From NCBI GenBank assembly GCA_933228675.1, contig OW121743.1:53507903-53571902 (forward strand): a stretch of 64,000 nt of DNA, in the 5' to 3' direction. Positions 44,906 to 57,179 of this stretch are shown piece after piece. The position numbers and the translations under genes are program-made. The notes beneath the pieces were generated by a model. That model made no database searches. It worked only from the letters and a program-made list of their open reading frames with translations, and was not told the origin of the DNA. Position 1 is the first letter of the stretch. Each line of letters starts with the position of its first letter. This DNA is from Stomorhina lunata (taxonomy: Eukaryota; Arthropoda; Insecta; Diptera; Rhiniidae).

Positions 44906-47900
44906 TCAAGCAGTAATTTTTTGAAGTTTTTGTAATACTTTAAGACCTTGTTCTTGATACTCCTGCTTCGACATCCAAAATGCATCACGATCTTTAGTAA
45001 CTTCAGCCAAAACAGCACCACCAATAAAAACCATATCCTTTCTTCTGGGAGGGTCTTCAATGCGAATTTTAAATTTCTAAAAAATTAAATAAGACAATAG
45101 AAAACTCTTCGAAAACTCTAATAAAGTTATTCAAACTTACGGCTAATTTATCTATATCATTTTTCAAAACTCTTTCCAAATACAACTGTTTGATTTCACG
45201 TTCTAAACGTGAAGGCAGACCAGGATACATGGTGGAGCCTCCGGACAAGACAATGTGTTTATATAGTTCTGGTCTCATATCAATATCGGCTGCTTGTATA
45301 GTATTAAATACTAATTCTGCAATACCTTGACCTTCTACATTAATTAAATGCGGTTGGAAGAGAGCTTCGGGAGCTTCAAAACGTTCACCGCCTACCTTTA
45401 TCACACGTCCATCTGGCAAGGTATACGACTCTACGAGAACCGTAGTCTCTAAGGCTAATCTTTGCTCCATTTCAATATTGTAGCCGATATAGCAAAGTTT
45501 TTCCTTCATCATACGGACAGTTTCGAAATCAGCGGAATGATTAAATGCGTAACCACGTAATAAAAGTAACTAAAAGATAAAAAGATAAATAAGAAAACGA
45601 TTTTCACTTAGAAGTAAAAAAAAATCTTTTTAAAAATGAAAAAAATCTATTTATGAAATTTTTTCCATAGAAAAATTTTCTTTATGAAAATTTTTCTTTT
45701 GAAAAATTTTCTTTATGAAATTTTTTCTCTAGAAAAAATTTCTTTATGAATTTTTTTCTATAAAAAAAATTTCTTTATGAAATTTTTTCTATAGAAAAAT
45801 TTTCTTTATGTAATTTTTTCTATAGAAAAATTTTCTTTATGTAATTTTTTCTATAGAAAAATTTTCTTTATGAAATTTTTTCTAGAAAAATTTTCTTTAT
45901 GAAATTTTTTCTAAAGAAAATTTTTTTTTATGAAATTTTTTCTATAGAAAAATTTTCTTTATGAAATTTTTTCTATAGAAAAATTTCCTAATGAAATTTT
46001 TTCTATAGAAAAATTTCCTAATGAAATTTTTTCTATAGAAAAATTTCCTAATGAAATTTTTTCTATAGAAAAATTTCCTAATGAAATTTTTTCTATAGAA
46101 AAATTTCCTAATGAAATTTTTTCTATAGAAAAATTTTCTTTATGAATTTTTTTCTATAGAAAAATTTTCTTAATGACATTTTTTTATAGAAAAATTTTCT
46201 TAATGAAATTTTTTCTATAGAAAAATTTTCTTAATAAATTTTTTCTATAAAAAAATTTTCTTAATGAAATTTTTTCTATAGAAAAATTTTCTTAATGAAA
46301 TTTTTCCTATAGAAAAATTTTCTTAATGAAATTTTTTCTATAGAAAAATTTTCTTAATGAAATTTTTTCTATAGAAAAATTTTCTTAAAGAAATTTTTTC
46401 TATAGAAAAATTTTCTTAATGAAATTTTTGTATAGAAAAATTTTCTTAATGAAATTTTTCCTATAGAAAAATTTTCTTAATGAAATTTTTCCTATAGAAA
46501 AATTTTCTTAATGAAATTTTTCCTATAGAAAAATTTTCTTAATGAAATTTTTCCTATAGAAAAATTTTCTTAATGAAATTTTTCCTATAGAACAATTTTC
46601 TTAACGAATTTTTTTCTATAGAAAAATTTTCTTTATGAAATTTTGTCTATAGAAATATTTTCTTTATGAAAATTTTTTCTATAGAAATATTTTCTTTATG
46701 AAAATTTTTTCTATAGAAAAATTTTCTTTATGAAATTTTGTCTATAGAAAAATTTTCTTTATGAAATTTTGTCTATAGGAAAATTTTCTTTATGAAATTT
46801 TTTCTGTAGAAAAATTTTCTTTATGAAATTTTTTCTGTAGAAAAATTTTCTTTATGAAATTTTTTCTATAGAAAAATTTTCTTTATGAAATTTTTTCTAT
46901 AGAAAAATTTTCTTAACGAACTTTTTTCTATAGAAAAATTTTCTTAACGAACTTTTTTCTATAGAAAAATTTTCTTAATGAAATTTTTTCTATAGAAAAA
47001 TGTTTTTATGAAAATTCTTTATGAAATTTTTTCTATGGAAAAATTTTCTTTATAAAATTTTTTCTGTAGAAAAATTTTCTTTTTGAATTTTTTTCTATAG
47101 AAAATTGTCTTTTTGAAATTTTTTCTAAAAAATATTTCTTTATTAAATTTTTTCAAAAAAAAATTTTCTTTATGAAATTTTTTCTAAAAAAAAAATTAAG
47201 AAAAACTTATTTACCTTAATCAAATAACGCGTTATATCACGTCCAGCAATATCCAAACGTCTGGTTAAATGCGGCAGTGCAAATTCTTCATAAACAGGAC
47301 AAATATGTGTAACACCATCACCGGAATCGATGACAACGCCCGATATCAGACCTTGAGCATATAAGGTAAGAACAGCTTGAATAGCTATATACGTGGAATC
47401 AAAGCCATATTTCTCAAACATAACCTAAATTTAAAAAAAAAAACATTATTTTCCAAAAAGTAACAAAAAAAAAATAACTTACCTCTATCATTTTCTCACG
47501 ATTTTTCAATGGGTTCATGGGAGGTTCTGTCAACAATATTTTTGTATTTGTTGGATCAATATTCATTTTCTTTGGTCCAAAAGTGTAATCCCAAACATGA
47601 CACATATCTTCCCAGTTTCGTACGACACCATTTTCCATGGGATACGACACCTCGAGTAGTGAACGTAATTGTGATGCTTCATCGCCAACCATTAAATCCT
47701 AAAAAATATTGTTAGTTAAAATGTTAAAGAAAACTTTTGGTTTTTCTGAGGAACTAGAGAGTTATGAAAGAAAAGTGTTAGTAATCAGAAAAATTAATTA
47801 AGAAAGAATAATAGTAATTATACAACACATACTAAAACGTATATAAAACGAAAGCAAAATGTAACTAAAACATAATCTTAAAGGAGTTGGGGGAGGAATT

Positions 47901-50900
47901 AAGCTAAAAATTCTGTTACAAAATTGCAAAAGAAGTTAGAATAAAAATATTGGAAGTAATAACCTGAAAAAATGTGTTTTTTTTTAAATACTATGAAAAA
48001 ATAAATTATTAGTTTAAGGCCTCGTTTCTGCGTTCGTATGAAGGTTATAAGATCTTTGCCGTGTTAGATATAAAAGGTGGTGTCAAAACGACACCTTCAC
48101 TTCGGAGACCCTTCAAAGATGAATAGAAGAGAAGGCAAAAGGAGACTTAGAGCTTAGTGAAAGATAAAATTAAAGGAGTAGATATTAAAGATATAATAGT
48201 AATAATATCTAGGCCACATGAGTCCAGTTATAAGCCCCATAAGATCAATCAGTTTGCATTGCTGCAGATCCTGAAGTTCATCATGGAATCTATTACCTAG
48301 ATGTCTGAGATTTTTGAGCATTTAGCAGTGACAGCGAATGTGTTTCACCGATTCTGGTGAATCCTAATCTAGACTTAGTCTGCAGAATTCCGGAATGCTA
48401 CCATCTCACCTGTTTAGCCTAAAATTCCTATACATCTTCTTAAACTTGACCTGCTCCGACCTAGCAGTGTTTTGGTTCCGATAATGTTCGTTTTAGGCCA
48501 TAAGGTACTAGGTGTTCTGCATTCATTGCCATCAATGTCACAATGACCCGGAACCTAGCACAATCTTATCCTATAACTAAGTGCTAGATCTATTAAGACC
48601 ATCTACACTTTTTGACAAGTTTTGTCCTTGTAGTAGAGCCTTAATGGCAGCCTGGCTATCGACATGAATCGTCATCTACTGTTTTCAGTTATGGTACTGG
48701 GGGTAAGCTCTGTGGCCTTCCATATGGCAAATATCTCTGCCAATCAAAAGATGTTTAATCTATTGCCTAATACCGAACTGAGCGGTCGAAATTTGTACAT
48801 CATCGAACTCGATGATGTCGTTACCAAGGAGGTAGGTTCTTCGTACCAGAACGAATCGGAAATCATAGGATTCCGACCAAGGACCGCCACTTCTACGATA
48901 TTACCAATGATATTACAATTACAACAACAACATACCAAGATGTGGTATAAGTATACATTCATTGATTGCTGGTGTTGCTGGGTTGACAGTACTTAGCCAA
49001 AGCTGTAGAGATCCGGGTTGTTTCGGTTTATAGATTCGTCTGTCGTAGTCCTACGCAACCCAACATCTGCCCAGCTTGTGGAAAAAGTCAACATGATACC
49101 TAGCCCCTCTTCCAATGCGCAGCAAACCCGACCCTGTAGTTTTACCCTTTGTTGTATCTTCAGTTTACAACCTAATTCTTTTGGTAACGTTCATTAAAGA
49201 AATTGTGGATTATGGACCGTCGCCAATATTGTGCAGTCATCCGCGTATGATAAAGTGAATTATATTATTTTTTGTCTAAGAACCTTCCGGCTCGAAGGAC
49301 CATTGAAAGAACTTGAACGCCTTGTGTTGGTGTTGGGAGTTTAGAGGGGCGACAAGACACCGTTTTGGTCTCTAGACTATGCGAACGAATGACGACCACT
49401 TAGATAATAATATTTAAATTTGTTAGACCGTGTCAAAGGTAATGGTGCTATGACTTAGTGGGTTAACACGTCGACTAGTAAGCATCATCATAACAGTATT
49501 CGAGAACAGTCACTGCCGTCGAACCTGAGTCGATCGGTATACTTAATGGTGGGTGTGATACTTTTACTGGTATGACTTACCCAATGTACCCTTTCCACCT
49601 ATAGTGATGAAGAAAAGATAAATTTCTCCATGATCTAAACAAAATATAAAGCAAAATATCCTTTACAAAATGTAGATTCTACAAAACTTTAGTCAGAATC
49701 ATTTCTTCAAGTTTTGGGAAAACGAAATAATCACTCGGAGTTAAATCTGGAGGCAATTCGTTGACCAATTAACATATATTCTTGCTTAAGAAACGTTTCA
49801 CAAGCTTGGTCATATTGCTGTTGAACAACGCCAAAGATTCAAGCAAAAATGTCAAACGTTTCCGTCTGTGGTTGATTGTTAGCAAATGCGGACGCCATCT
49901 AGCGGAAAGTGATAATTCAAAATTGAAATCACTGAGCCATACGTCCACAATCAATCTCATTTTAATCTAATCGGTTAAAGCAAATCGTGATGTTTTTGGA
50001 TGAAAAAACTCCAACTAAGAGTCTGAACGTTCGGCATCTTTCGTGCTTGAGCGGCCAAAATCAAAATCCACATCTTTACCATGAAAATGAATGACAGTTG
50101 TATATTGATAGGGGACGTGTTGTCATTCAATAACTAGGCGGGGAATTCAAAAAGACACGAACTTATTGACCTGCCCTCGTATTAAACTTTTTCAAACAAA
50201 TTTTGTGACTTTAGACAAAAAAAATATTTAAGATGAAAACTCACAATTTTGTAACATTTAACAAACATTATTTAAAAGTAAAGCATGCTTTTAAAATAAA
50301 ATTAAAAAGGTGATTGGTTAGTGATTTTAAAATAAAACAGCAAACATTCAATAAAAAAAAAACAAATTCATTAAAATATAAAAAAAACTAACATAAATAC
50401 GCAACGATTTCTTAAAAGGCATTCTAAAAATGATGGTTTGTTAATTAAAAGAAAAATCTTTTAGCATTGAAAACAACAAGAGGGCAACAAATTTCAACAA
50501 CGTTTAGAGTTTGGCTTTAAAACAAATTGAGTTTTAGTAAAACTGACAACTATTTAATTTAACATCATTTTTGTTTAATTCTATGCAGAGGGCAAAAAGA
50601 AAAACGCAACAATTTTGTAAATTATGAACTTAAATTAGGGAACTATAGACTTACATCAACGTGTAAATCCTGTAAAAATATTCAAAAAATATAATTTTTT
50701 TCCCAAAAAAAATATTTTGTTTTATTACATATAAATAAAGAAGAACAAAAAAAAGAGATTTATTTTTTTTAATTTTATAATAATTTAAATAAACTAAACT
50801 AAATTAATTGTATTATACTGAATATTATGAGAATGAAAAAACTTACCTTGACTTCGATATCACCAATTTTATTAACAGCACGAATCATTGGTCTGCCAAC

Positions 50901-53900
50901 CATTGAGGGAAATATATGGGCAGGAAAATTGCTGCCAGCATATCCGCATTTAACGAACTATAAAAAATGTATAAAAAAAAATTAAAAATATTAAAAATTA
51001 TTTTAAGTAGAAGAAGGAAATTTTAATTAAAGAAGCCAACAGCTGTCGATATTACACAAAAACTTTAATAGTTTTTTCTCTACCAAATATGACGAACCTA
51101 CATTGTATTTCCAATCGGGAACACATCACAATTTATTATCCTCGCTGAAGTGGTAGATGTTTTCAAAGCGGAAAAACATATTGATGTTCAAACTGCTAGG
51201 AAGCGGGGAGTTGAGTTTCTCAACTCAATATTGTAATGAATATTCTCAATATTACAAATGTCTGGAAAATGGACAGAGTAAACCATGCTCAATAGTAGAA
51301 TCATCAACTCAAGTTTAGGAGACCCAATAATCGTAACATAATGAAAACAGTTAACCCACATATATCTATAATTAATACCCGTAGATTTGTTATAATCAGT
51401 AGATTAGACGAACTAGAAAGAAAAGTTGTGACTATACTGATAACGTAGTAATACTAGTATCAGAGAAATTCCTTCAATAGGATTACTATATAATATTTAT
51501 TAGGAGTACTATCTTTCTGGGCTAGTAATAGAGCACTAGTGGTGAGTCCCGATATTACTTCTGCACTTCTGCGATATTACCAAAAATATCGCAGTTACAA
51601 CAACAACAACAAGTCCCGATAAAGCTGAATAGGTTCCCTTTACGAGTAGAGTTGAAGCTATCATCTAAGGAAGAACTTTTTGGACAATAATAAAAAATAA
51701 TGAAAAAGGGACTCAAAGCTTACTACTCTCTAGAAACTCGTTAGGTAACTAGTACGAACTAAGAACAATTGTTGTGTACTGTATTTATACAACAAAGTTT
51801 CCTTTTTAAGTCTTATTACTAAAGTCCAGCTTTATGTTAGTATTAGTATAATCGGATCCTTGAGAAGCACTTCAAAGTAAGCCCTTGATATCACGTTGTT
51901 ATTATTTCCCTCGGATCTTTTCATTAAGAAAGTAAATAAAGTTATGAGGTGTAAATTAGTTCTAAAAGGCTTATGGGCTCTAAACTCTATGTTAAACAGA
52001 AAGGATGGAGGAATTCCGGGTATTTGAAGATTATGTAGATGGTCGCAAATGTAAATAGTCCATGGTTAGGTTAGGTTTTAAAGGTGGATTCGAAGCGACA
52101 CCTTCACTCAAGATCCCTATACATCTTTTAAAGCTTGTCATATTCAGATCTAGTAGAATCCGTTTTAGGCGGACATTAGTGGAACCAAATGTTTCCTATT
52201 GTGGTTTCCTTGCTGATGTCGTTGACAGCAATGTCGCAATTATTCGGAACCCAGCACAATCTAATCCTATAGCTGAATAATTTTTCACTAATTTGGAGGT
52301 GATACTATGTCCTCGTAACGCTTTGAGCGCCGCCTGGCTATCGACGTTTATAGTCACCTCACTATTTTCAGCTATAGTACTCAAAATGAGCTCTGTAGCC
52401 TTCCGTATGGCAAATACCTTTGCCTGGTTGATTGTGCTTCTTCCACTGGATGAGTCCACAAATCCTCTGTTGGCGGTACAGTCGAAAACGTGGAGTATCA
52501 AAAGGACCCTGTCCAAATGCTGGGTATAGGTTAGTACCAAAATATGTTTAATCTGTTGCTCCATCCCGATCTTAGTTGAGCCAGATCGAATATTGTTTCT
52601 TCTACTGCTATAGGCGGTGGACGAACTTCTAATAGAACATTCATGCGATAACCTGAAATCTCGGAAACGGTACCGCCTCTATGAATGTTGCTCTACTTTT
52701 TCAAGTTTGGCTTATCAAGTCTTGAATTTGTATGAGAAAAAATAATACAAAGTTACAAGACCGTACCATCAAGTTTACGAAAATTTTGAAAATTTGTATG
52801 AAATTCAAGGAAAATAAAGTGGAAACTGTTGAAGAGAATGTTCTTGTGTAAACGTGGATGCAGGTTCAAAAGAAATTAAAGAAAAACTGATCAAGTAAAC
52901 CTGATTCGTGTGAAACGGGGCTTGCTTAAGGCTGCCATTTACGAAGTATGATCTAAATGATCAAGTGCGTATCTTCGTATGCTATCCTCATAAACGCAAA
53001 TATCTTTCCTTACTTTCTTTCCTGATTCTCCTATGGCATCCCAAAAGGAACTGTTGAGATAGCAATATGTTGTGTTCCTTTACTCGATGGATCTTTGTTT
53101 CCTAATGTAGACGATGTGGTGAAGTTATTGTTCGTAGGGCTGCATTATTGGAACTTTCTCAACTAAGCGAGGCTGACCACACCGGAGCAGAATAATTTGC
53201 TACTGACCGGCCAATCGCATTATAGGTTTTCTTGTCCATTTCGTAAGTACTGACGGCTTTAAGAACATTGTTTCTTCAGAGCGACAGTTGTGGCATGTTC
53301 TGAAGAAATTAAAAGGCTTTTGAGTGTGAATCTCAGTATTTTCGGGTGGTTCACGGTCTGATTGTGTACACTATTGATTCCGACACCCAGCTGTAGTCAT
53401 CCTTCTTTCGCCCAGGTGGTTGTTGTTGTAACTGCTATATTATTGGTAATAACGCAGAAGTGGCAGTTATGCTGCAAAGGTGGTATATAAGGTCGCTGAA
53501 GATTTAATTGGTTGCATCTTCAGGTTATATTCAGTGGAGAAATTGTAGATGATATTGATATAACGATTCAACCTACCGCATAGGTCTTTCACATTTTGTC
53601 CAGTCGTCCGCATATGATATCATTTACACGTTAAATAGGAGAGGCGACAGTACTCCGTTGGTCTCTAATCTATACGAACGATTGATGACCACTCTAAAAA
53701 TTTACTATCCACCTGGAAATGAAACAAGTCAAGCACCATAGGACGTTTTTTTCACAAGGCCTCTGCTGGTTTAAGACTTGCGCGATCTTAATGTTAATGA
53801 CTGGTCTGGTTTTATGGACATATATAGTGGTAGTTGAACGATTTTTTGGACAAGATCTCCTGACAGATTCCTCAGAAGATTTAAAATTGGAAATGTTTTA

Positions 53901-54593
53901 GCTGTTACAATAACAACAGAATGTTACAATAACAACAGTCACAGTTATGCCAGTAATACTAAAATGACATGCCAAGGACTGCCACTTTTGCAATATAGAA
54001 TCACAATTACAAGACTATTGTGTTACATGTCCTAATATATGTGGCACAACATAACCAATAACGGAACAACCTATTAGATAAATATTTCAAACTAAAATAT
54101 ATACAGATATCTTCAAGCTTGTAGTTGTGTATAGATATTTGTCAGCCGTATAAAGCAGTTAAAATATTTAAAAAATAATCAAAATATCACAGATAACAAA
54201 ACAACAAATACACAATGCAATAATGCTTTTCTTCTACAAGGTACAATATGTATGAGTAATCAAAGTACTGGCCTCAACAATTGTATTACAGCTTTAAAAG
54301 GGAGGTTCCTCAAATATAACATATGAAATAAGGGTTTCAAACCAAAACCTTATGAAATGACCAGTCAACGAACTCATGGAAGCAAAAACAGAAACAACCG
54401 ACCCATTATCAAAAATGTATGTCACTAGTACATATTACTTTCCATTCGTTGACTTTTCCCTAATCTACTTTAACGTAAATGAAGAAATTAAATTAAACAA
54501 AAAGCTTAAAGGTAATTTGAAACCCAAAGATTTATTTCTACTTACGCCGGTACCATTGTCGCAAACTATAACATTGCGTCCTTTGCTATCCAT
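44906..54593 (-). CDS. Arp2: Actin-related protein 2 (Arp2/3 complex subunit)
   Basis: Reconstructed exons on the - strand: 54593-54546, 50957-50847, optional microexon 50669-50655, 47698-47483, 47424-47215, 45569-45141, 45076-44906. All junctions are GT-AG and in phase 0. The product is 394 residues without and 399 with the microexon, the usual Arp2 length. The start [16 protein letters not shown] carries phosphate loop 1; [14 protein letters not shown] carries loop 2; [16 protein letters not shown] and [18 protein letters not shown] are family signatures; it ends LQKLQKITA. Arp2 binds ATP and with Arp3 nucleates branched actin filaments in the cytoplasm. The introns hold satellite array 4, LINE pieces and a mariner relic. 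It is divergent from calcineurin A (+). No disabling change was seen. Confidence 0.96.
45655..47200. repeat. Satellite array 4, ~29-31-bp unit, in Arp2 intron
   Basis: About 50 units of TTTTCTATAGAAAAATTTTC plus TTAATGAAA or TTTATGAAA fill the intron between the exons at 47215-47424 and 45141-45569. It starts about 90 bp from one splice site and ends about 15 bp from the other. Units at 45985-46110 share the CTAATGAAATTTT variant, a local homogenisation. Confidence 0.95.
48040..49560 (-). mobile_element. I/LOA-type LINE fragment, RT end to 3' terminus
   Basis: From 49560 downward: the sequence parallels the 53700-52930 copy (RT C-terminal region), then the antisense of an RNase H segment at 48720-48610 (compare 52420-52310), then the GGTGTCA-n-GACACCTTC terminus near 48070. 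It is full of stops. A foreign LINE tail with CAA repeats (48885-48935, +) interrupts it. It lies in an Arp2 intron. Confidence 0.55.
48880..48937 (+). mobile_element. LINE 3' hairpin with CAA tail
   Basis: GCCACTTCTACGATATTACC, then AATGATATTACAATTACAACAACAACA. It is a decayed version of the stem-loop end at 51580. Confidence 0.45.
49640..50179 (-). mobile_element. DD34D mariner relic, internally deleted
   Basis: The - strand begins at the terminal repeat CGAGGGCAGGTCAATAAGTT (to 50179, next to TA). The 3' part translates [19 protein letters not shown], the mariner third-Asp motif (usually PPYSPDLAPSDY). The middle of the transposase is missing. Confidence 0.6.
50655..50669 (-). CDS. Arp2: 15-nt in-frame microexon of Arp2 (DLHVD)
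   Basis: The reverse complement reads TTTTTACAG | GATTTACACGTTGAT | GTAAGT, with consensus acceptor and donor. It is separated by 177 bp from the preceding exon and about 3 kb from the next. Both neighbours are phase 0, so inclusion adds Asp-Leu-His-Val-Asp after residue 53 and skipping is harmless to the frame. The site is the DNase I-binding loop between GDIEVK and DLMVGDEAS. Human ACTR2 also has 394- and 399-residue forms, as I recall with five extra residues at the same place. That the exon is alternative is inference; no transcript is available here. Confidence 0.85.
51470..51800 (+). mobile_element. LINE fragment (RT region) with nested hairpin tail
   Basis: 51700-51790 parallels 55660-55745 (same CTTACT-n-GAAACTCG-TAGGTAA and ATTGTTGTGTA/GATTGTGTATTG blocks). 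A CTTCTGCGATATTACCAAAA + ATATCGCAGTTACAACAACAAC hairpin tail lies at 51568-51613. Confidence 0.45.
52690..52915. repeat. Palindromic MITE (CAGGTTTACTTGATCAG family), copy 2
   Basis: Inverted copy of 23210-23440: TTTGGCTTATCAAGTCTTG, GCAGGTTCAAAAGAAATT and CTGATCAAGTAAACCTG. Confidence 0.6.
53424..53480 (-). mobile_element. LINE 3' hairpin with CAA tail
   Basis: On the - strand: AACTGCCACTTCTGCGTTAT, then TACCAATAATATAGCAGTTACAACAACAAC. The stem is partly decayed relative to 51568-51613. Confidence 0.45.
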
Positions 54594-54973
54594 GTTTTCC
54601 TATTTTCTTTGTTTTTTCCTTTTTTTCTGCTTTTGTATCTTTTCTATAATCAGTCGGATTTGTGGTATCTTTTGGCAACAACTTTTAAGGCGTGTTCGTT
54701 TATTCAAAGATTTCCTTGTTGATTCTTTTAGCTTTTAAACAATATTTAATTGACTTGTAAATTATTAACTTATTTTTATTGAATAATTGTTATAAAAACA
54801 GTGGAATTTTAGTATTTTTTGCACAACAATAAATTAATTTTTATTTTTCTCCACTGCGGATGACGAATACTGTCAAACCTTTGCGGGTGAGCAGTGATGC
54901 CATCTTATAATATTGTTGCTAACTTTTGCGATTTAAAAAACACTACTAAAAATATTTAGTATTTGTAAGTACT

Positions 54974-55124
54974 GTTTCACACATAACAGGTTTATTTGAT
55001 TAGTTTTATTTCAAATTCCTTTTGAAACTTATGAAAAAAAAAAAACGTTCGTGTGTGAACGTGCATGCAGGTTCAAAAGAAATTTGACGAAAAACTGATA
55101 ATGCAAATCTGATGTATGTGAAAC
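54974..55124. mobile_element. Short palindromic MITE, copy 3
   Basis: GTTTCACACATAACAGGTTT at the left faces GTTTCACATACATCAGATTT inverted at the right. The arms are about 60 bp, with TCTTTTGAACCTGCATG inside. Same family as 23210 and 52690 but with both ends clear. It lies between the Arp2 and calcineurin A starts. Confidence 0.65.
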
Positions 55125-55299
55125 AACACTTAGAGTTAATAGTTCTTCAATTCGACTGTGGTTGCAATATATAACAAAGCTGCTATATATCTGTGGCCTT
55201 GTGCTGAAAGGGATAATGTCAGTTTTGAGAAAATTTGATTTGAAGTTTTAATTTTCCATATATGTAAATTCATAGCAATGTTGATAGAAACACGCTTAT

Positions 55300-56815
55300 A
55301 AATCTGTTCTGAGTTAAGTTGGACTCAAATAAAGATTTGGGTGAACAATTAAACTGTCGTAGGTTTCAGACATGATATTAGACGCATTTCGTATGTTTCA
55401 GGCGATAAGCCTCCATAAGAACATAGAAAACTCCTGCATACATCAATGATATCAAGTAACTAACCTAGGAGAACAACCTGGGCCATTTATAAAGGACTGG
55501 AAGTAAACCGCGAAAAAGTTAGTCCTCTTTACCAGAAGGTACAGAGTTTCAAACTACCTGGGCTTAGTGGTATATAGTATATATTAACCATAGAGGCCAA
55601 ATTCTTAGGAATAATCTTACACTAAAAGCTATCCTGGAAAAGCAACACTCTAGAAAGGATGAAAAGGCACTCAACGCTTACTTTTGCTGAAACTCGGTAG
55701 GTAAGAAGCGGAGCTTAACACCAATGATTGTGTATTGAATTAACACAACCGTTGTCATACCCGTTCAAACGTACGGTTGCGGAGTTTGGTGGGAAGCAGT
55801 TGATAAAGTTGTATTCTTGTGCTCTCTCAACAAGTTGTGCTAGTGAGGGTGTACTCAAATACAGACGGGCAGGGCACACCAGATTACCGAGCTTAAAAGA
55901 TTTCCAAAATGAAGATAAGCCCTAATAGACCTATCACTAAATTATAGAATTAGACTGAGCTGGGTTCCGGGTCATTGCAGCATCGATGACAACGAAGCTG
56001 CAGAAGGAAATAGCTCTCCCTATCTATCACTTTTATATGAGTATCAAGTCTTGGATCAGCAAGGAAACCACAATCACGTGGGACATTAGCGGAACCAAAA
56101 CTTTAAGTTTAAAAAGATGTATTTTCATACTTTAGGGCTACATTAAACTTAGGCTAAATAGGTGGGATGGTGACATTCCAGACTTTTGCAGACTGATCCA
56201 AAATCAGAGGCTTAGGACATACCGCAGCACTAACTAAGTGATAGCTTGGTAACTTTACCTCACCACAGCCTCCGCAACCTTATCTCAACCCTTACAGGTC
56301 ATTGCGCTTTTGGGCTGCATGCCAGAAGACTTAATCTTTAATTCTATGACTACTGTTGTAGTTGTCATAACACAGAAGAAGAGGGGACAGTAACTCATCT
56401 GCCTCACCCTTTCAACTTCAAGGGCTCTCAATCTGGGAGAAACTTTTCTGCATGATTTATCAGATCTAGCGAGTATTGACATTCGTACTCATTTATCAGG
56501 GCTTCAGGATAGCTTAGAATAATTATTTTTGTTCTTTTCTTCCAGTCTATTCCTTGCAGGTACCACAAAGGGACCGCTTTGAGGACCCAAGTGATGCTGA
56601 CCTAACATTGCCTGCCTGCCTAACCTACCTTACTAAGTGATCTTGTAGGTTTTACAACTGGACTCAAATGTCATTACTTCTCTAGATATCACTAAGTCGC
56701 TACTTTCAAGAAGGCTCTTCTTCTTTCCCTACTTATGTATATCAATAAAGGATCACAATGGACCCCAAGGGTCTCCGAGTGAAGGTGTCATTTGACACCA
56801 CCTTTCAAACCTAAC
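55300..56815 (+). mobile_element. LINE 3' half, degenerate
   Basis: + strand order: RT end (about 55630-55830, with TYGCGVWWEAVDKV-like residues), RNase H end with SWVPGHCSIDDNEAAEG (about 55955-56015), a Cys/His-poor relic of the C-terminal region ending HDLSDLASIDI, and the terminus GTGTCATTTGACACCACCTTTC + AAACCTAACCT at 56780-56815. Broken by many stops. It occupies most of the Arp2-calcineurin spacer. Confidence 0.65.
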
Positions 56816-57179
56816 CTCTTTAAAAAAATCCGAATTAAAAAAAAAACGATTTTTAAAATTTCTGGTGTTTTTGTACTTAGTTAAACTTTATACTCATTTT
56901 TGATGTAGTTTTATTAAGTATTTTTTTAAATTTTAACGAAAGATTTTGATAATAAACTATTGTTATTACAACAAAAAGAAACAAACATTCTAAAGTTAAT
57001 TTCCCGTGAAGATCTAGGAATACGTGTAGAAGCTATGTAAATATCATAGCAAAAATCGCATGGTTACCATATCACCTAAACCATCGTTTAAGTTGCCAAA
57101 ACCGCTGAATTTTAATAAAAAAAAAATGCAGAGCTGGCATCATTGACATCCAAATACCAACCACAATGCAACACTGAAA

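Larger units (their letters stand above)
52050..53700 (-). mobile_element. I/LOA-type LINE fragment with RNase H domain
   Basis: Order on the - strand: RT C-terminal relic (53700-52930), a MITE insert (about 52915-52690), then an open 122-codon frame (52564-52196) with RNase H features: [29 protein letters not shown] and [13 protein letters not shown] (the DSQAA motif carries a catalytic Asp). The terminus GTGTC/ACACCTTC-like stub is near 52075. RNase H places it in the I/LOA-type clades. It lies in Arp2 intron 1 and is inactive through truncation. Confidence 0.7.

Noticed and set aside
54376..54480. Possible start of a separate gene next to Arp2 exon 1
   Set aside because: No splice or homology support. 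The sequence lies in Arp2 intron 1.
54376..54738. 120-codon + strand frame with a hydrophobic stretch
   Set aside because: It lies antisense to Arp2 exon 1 and has no recognisable domain; the Arp2 reading is certain.
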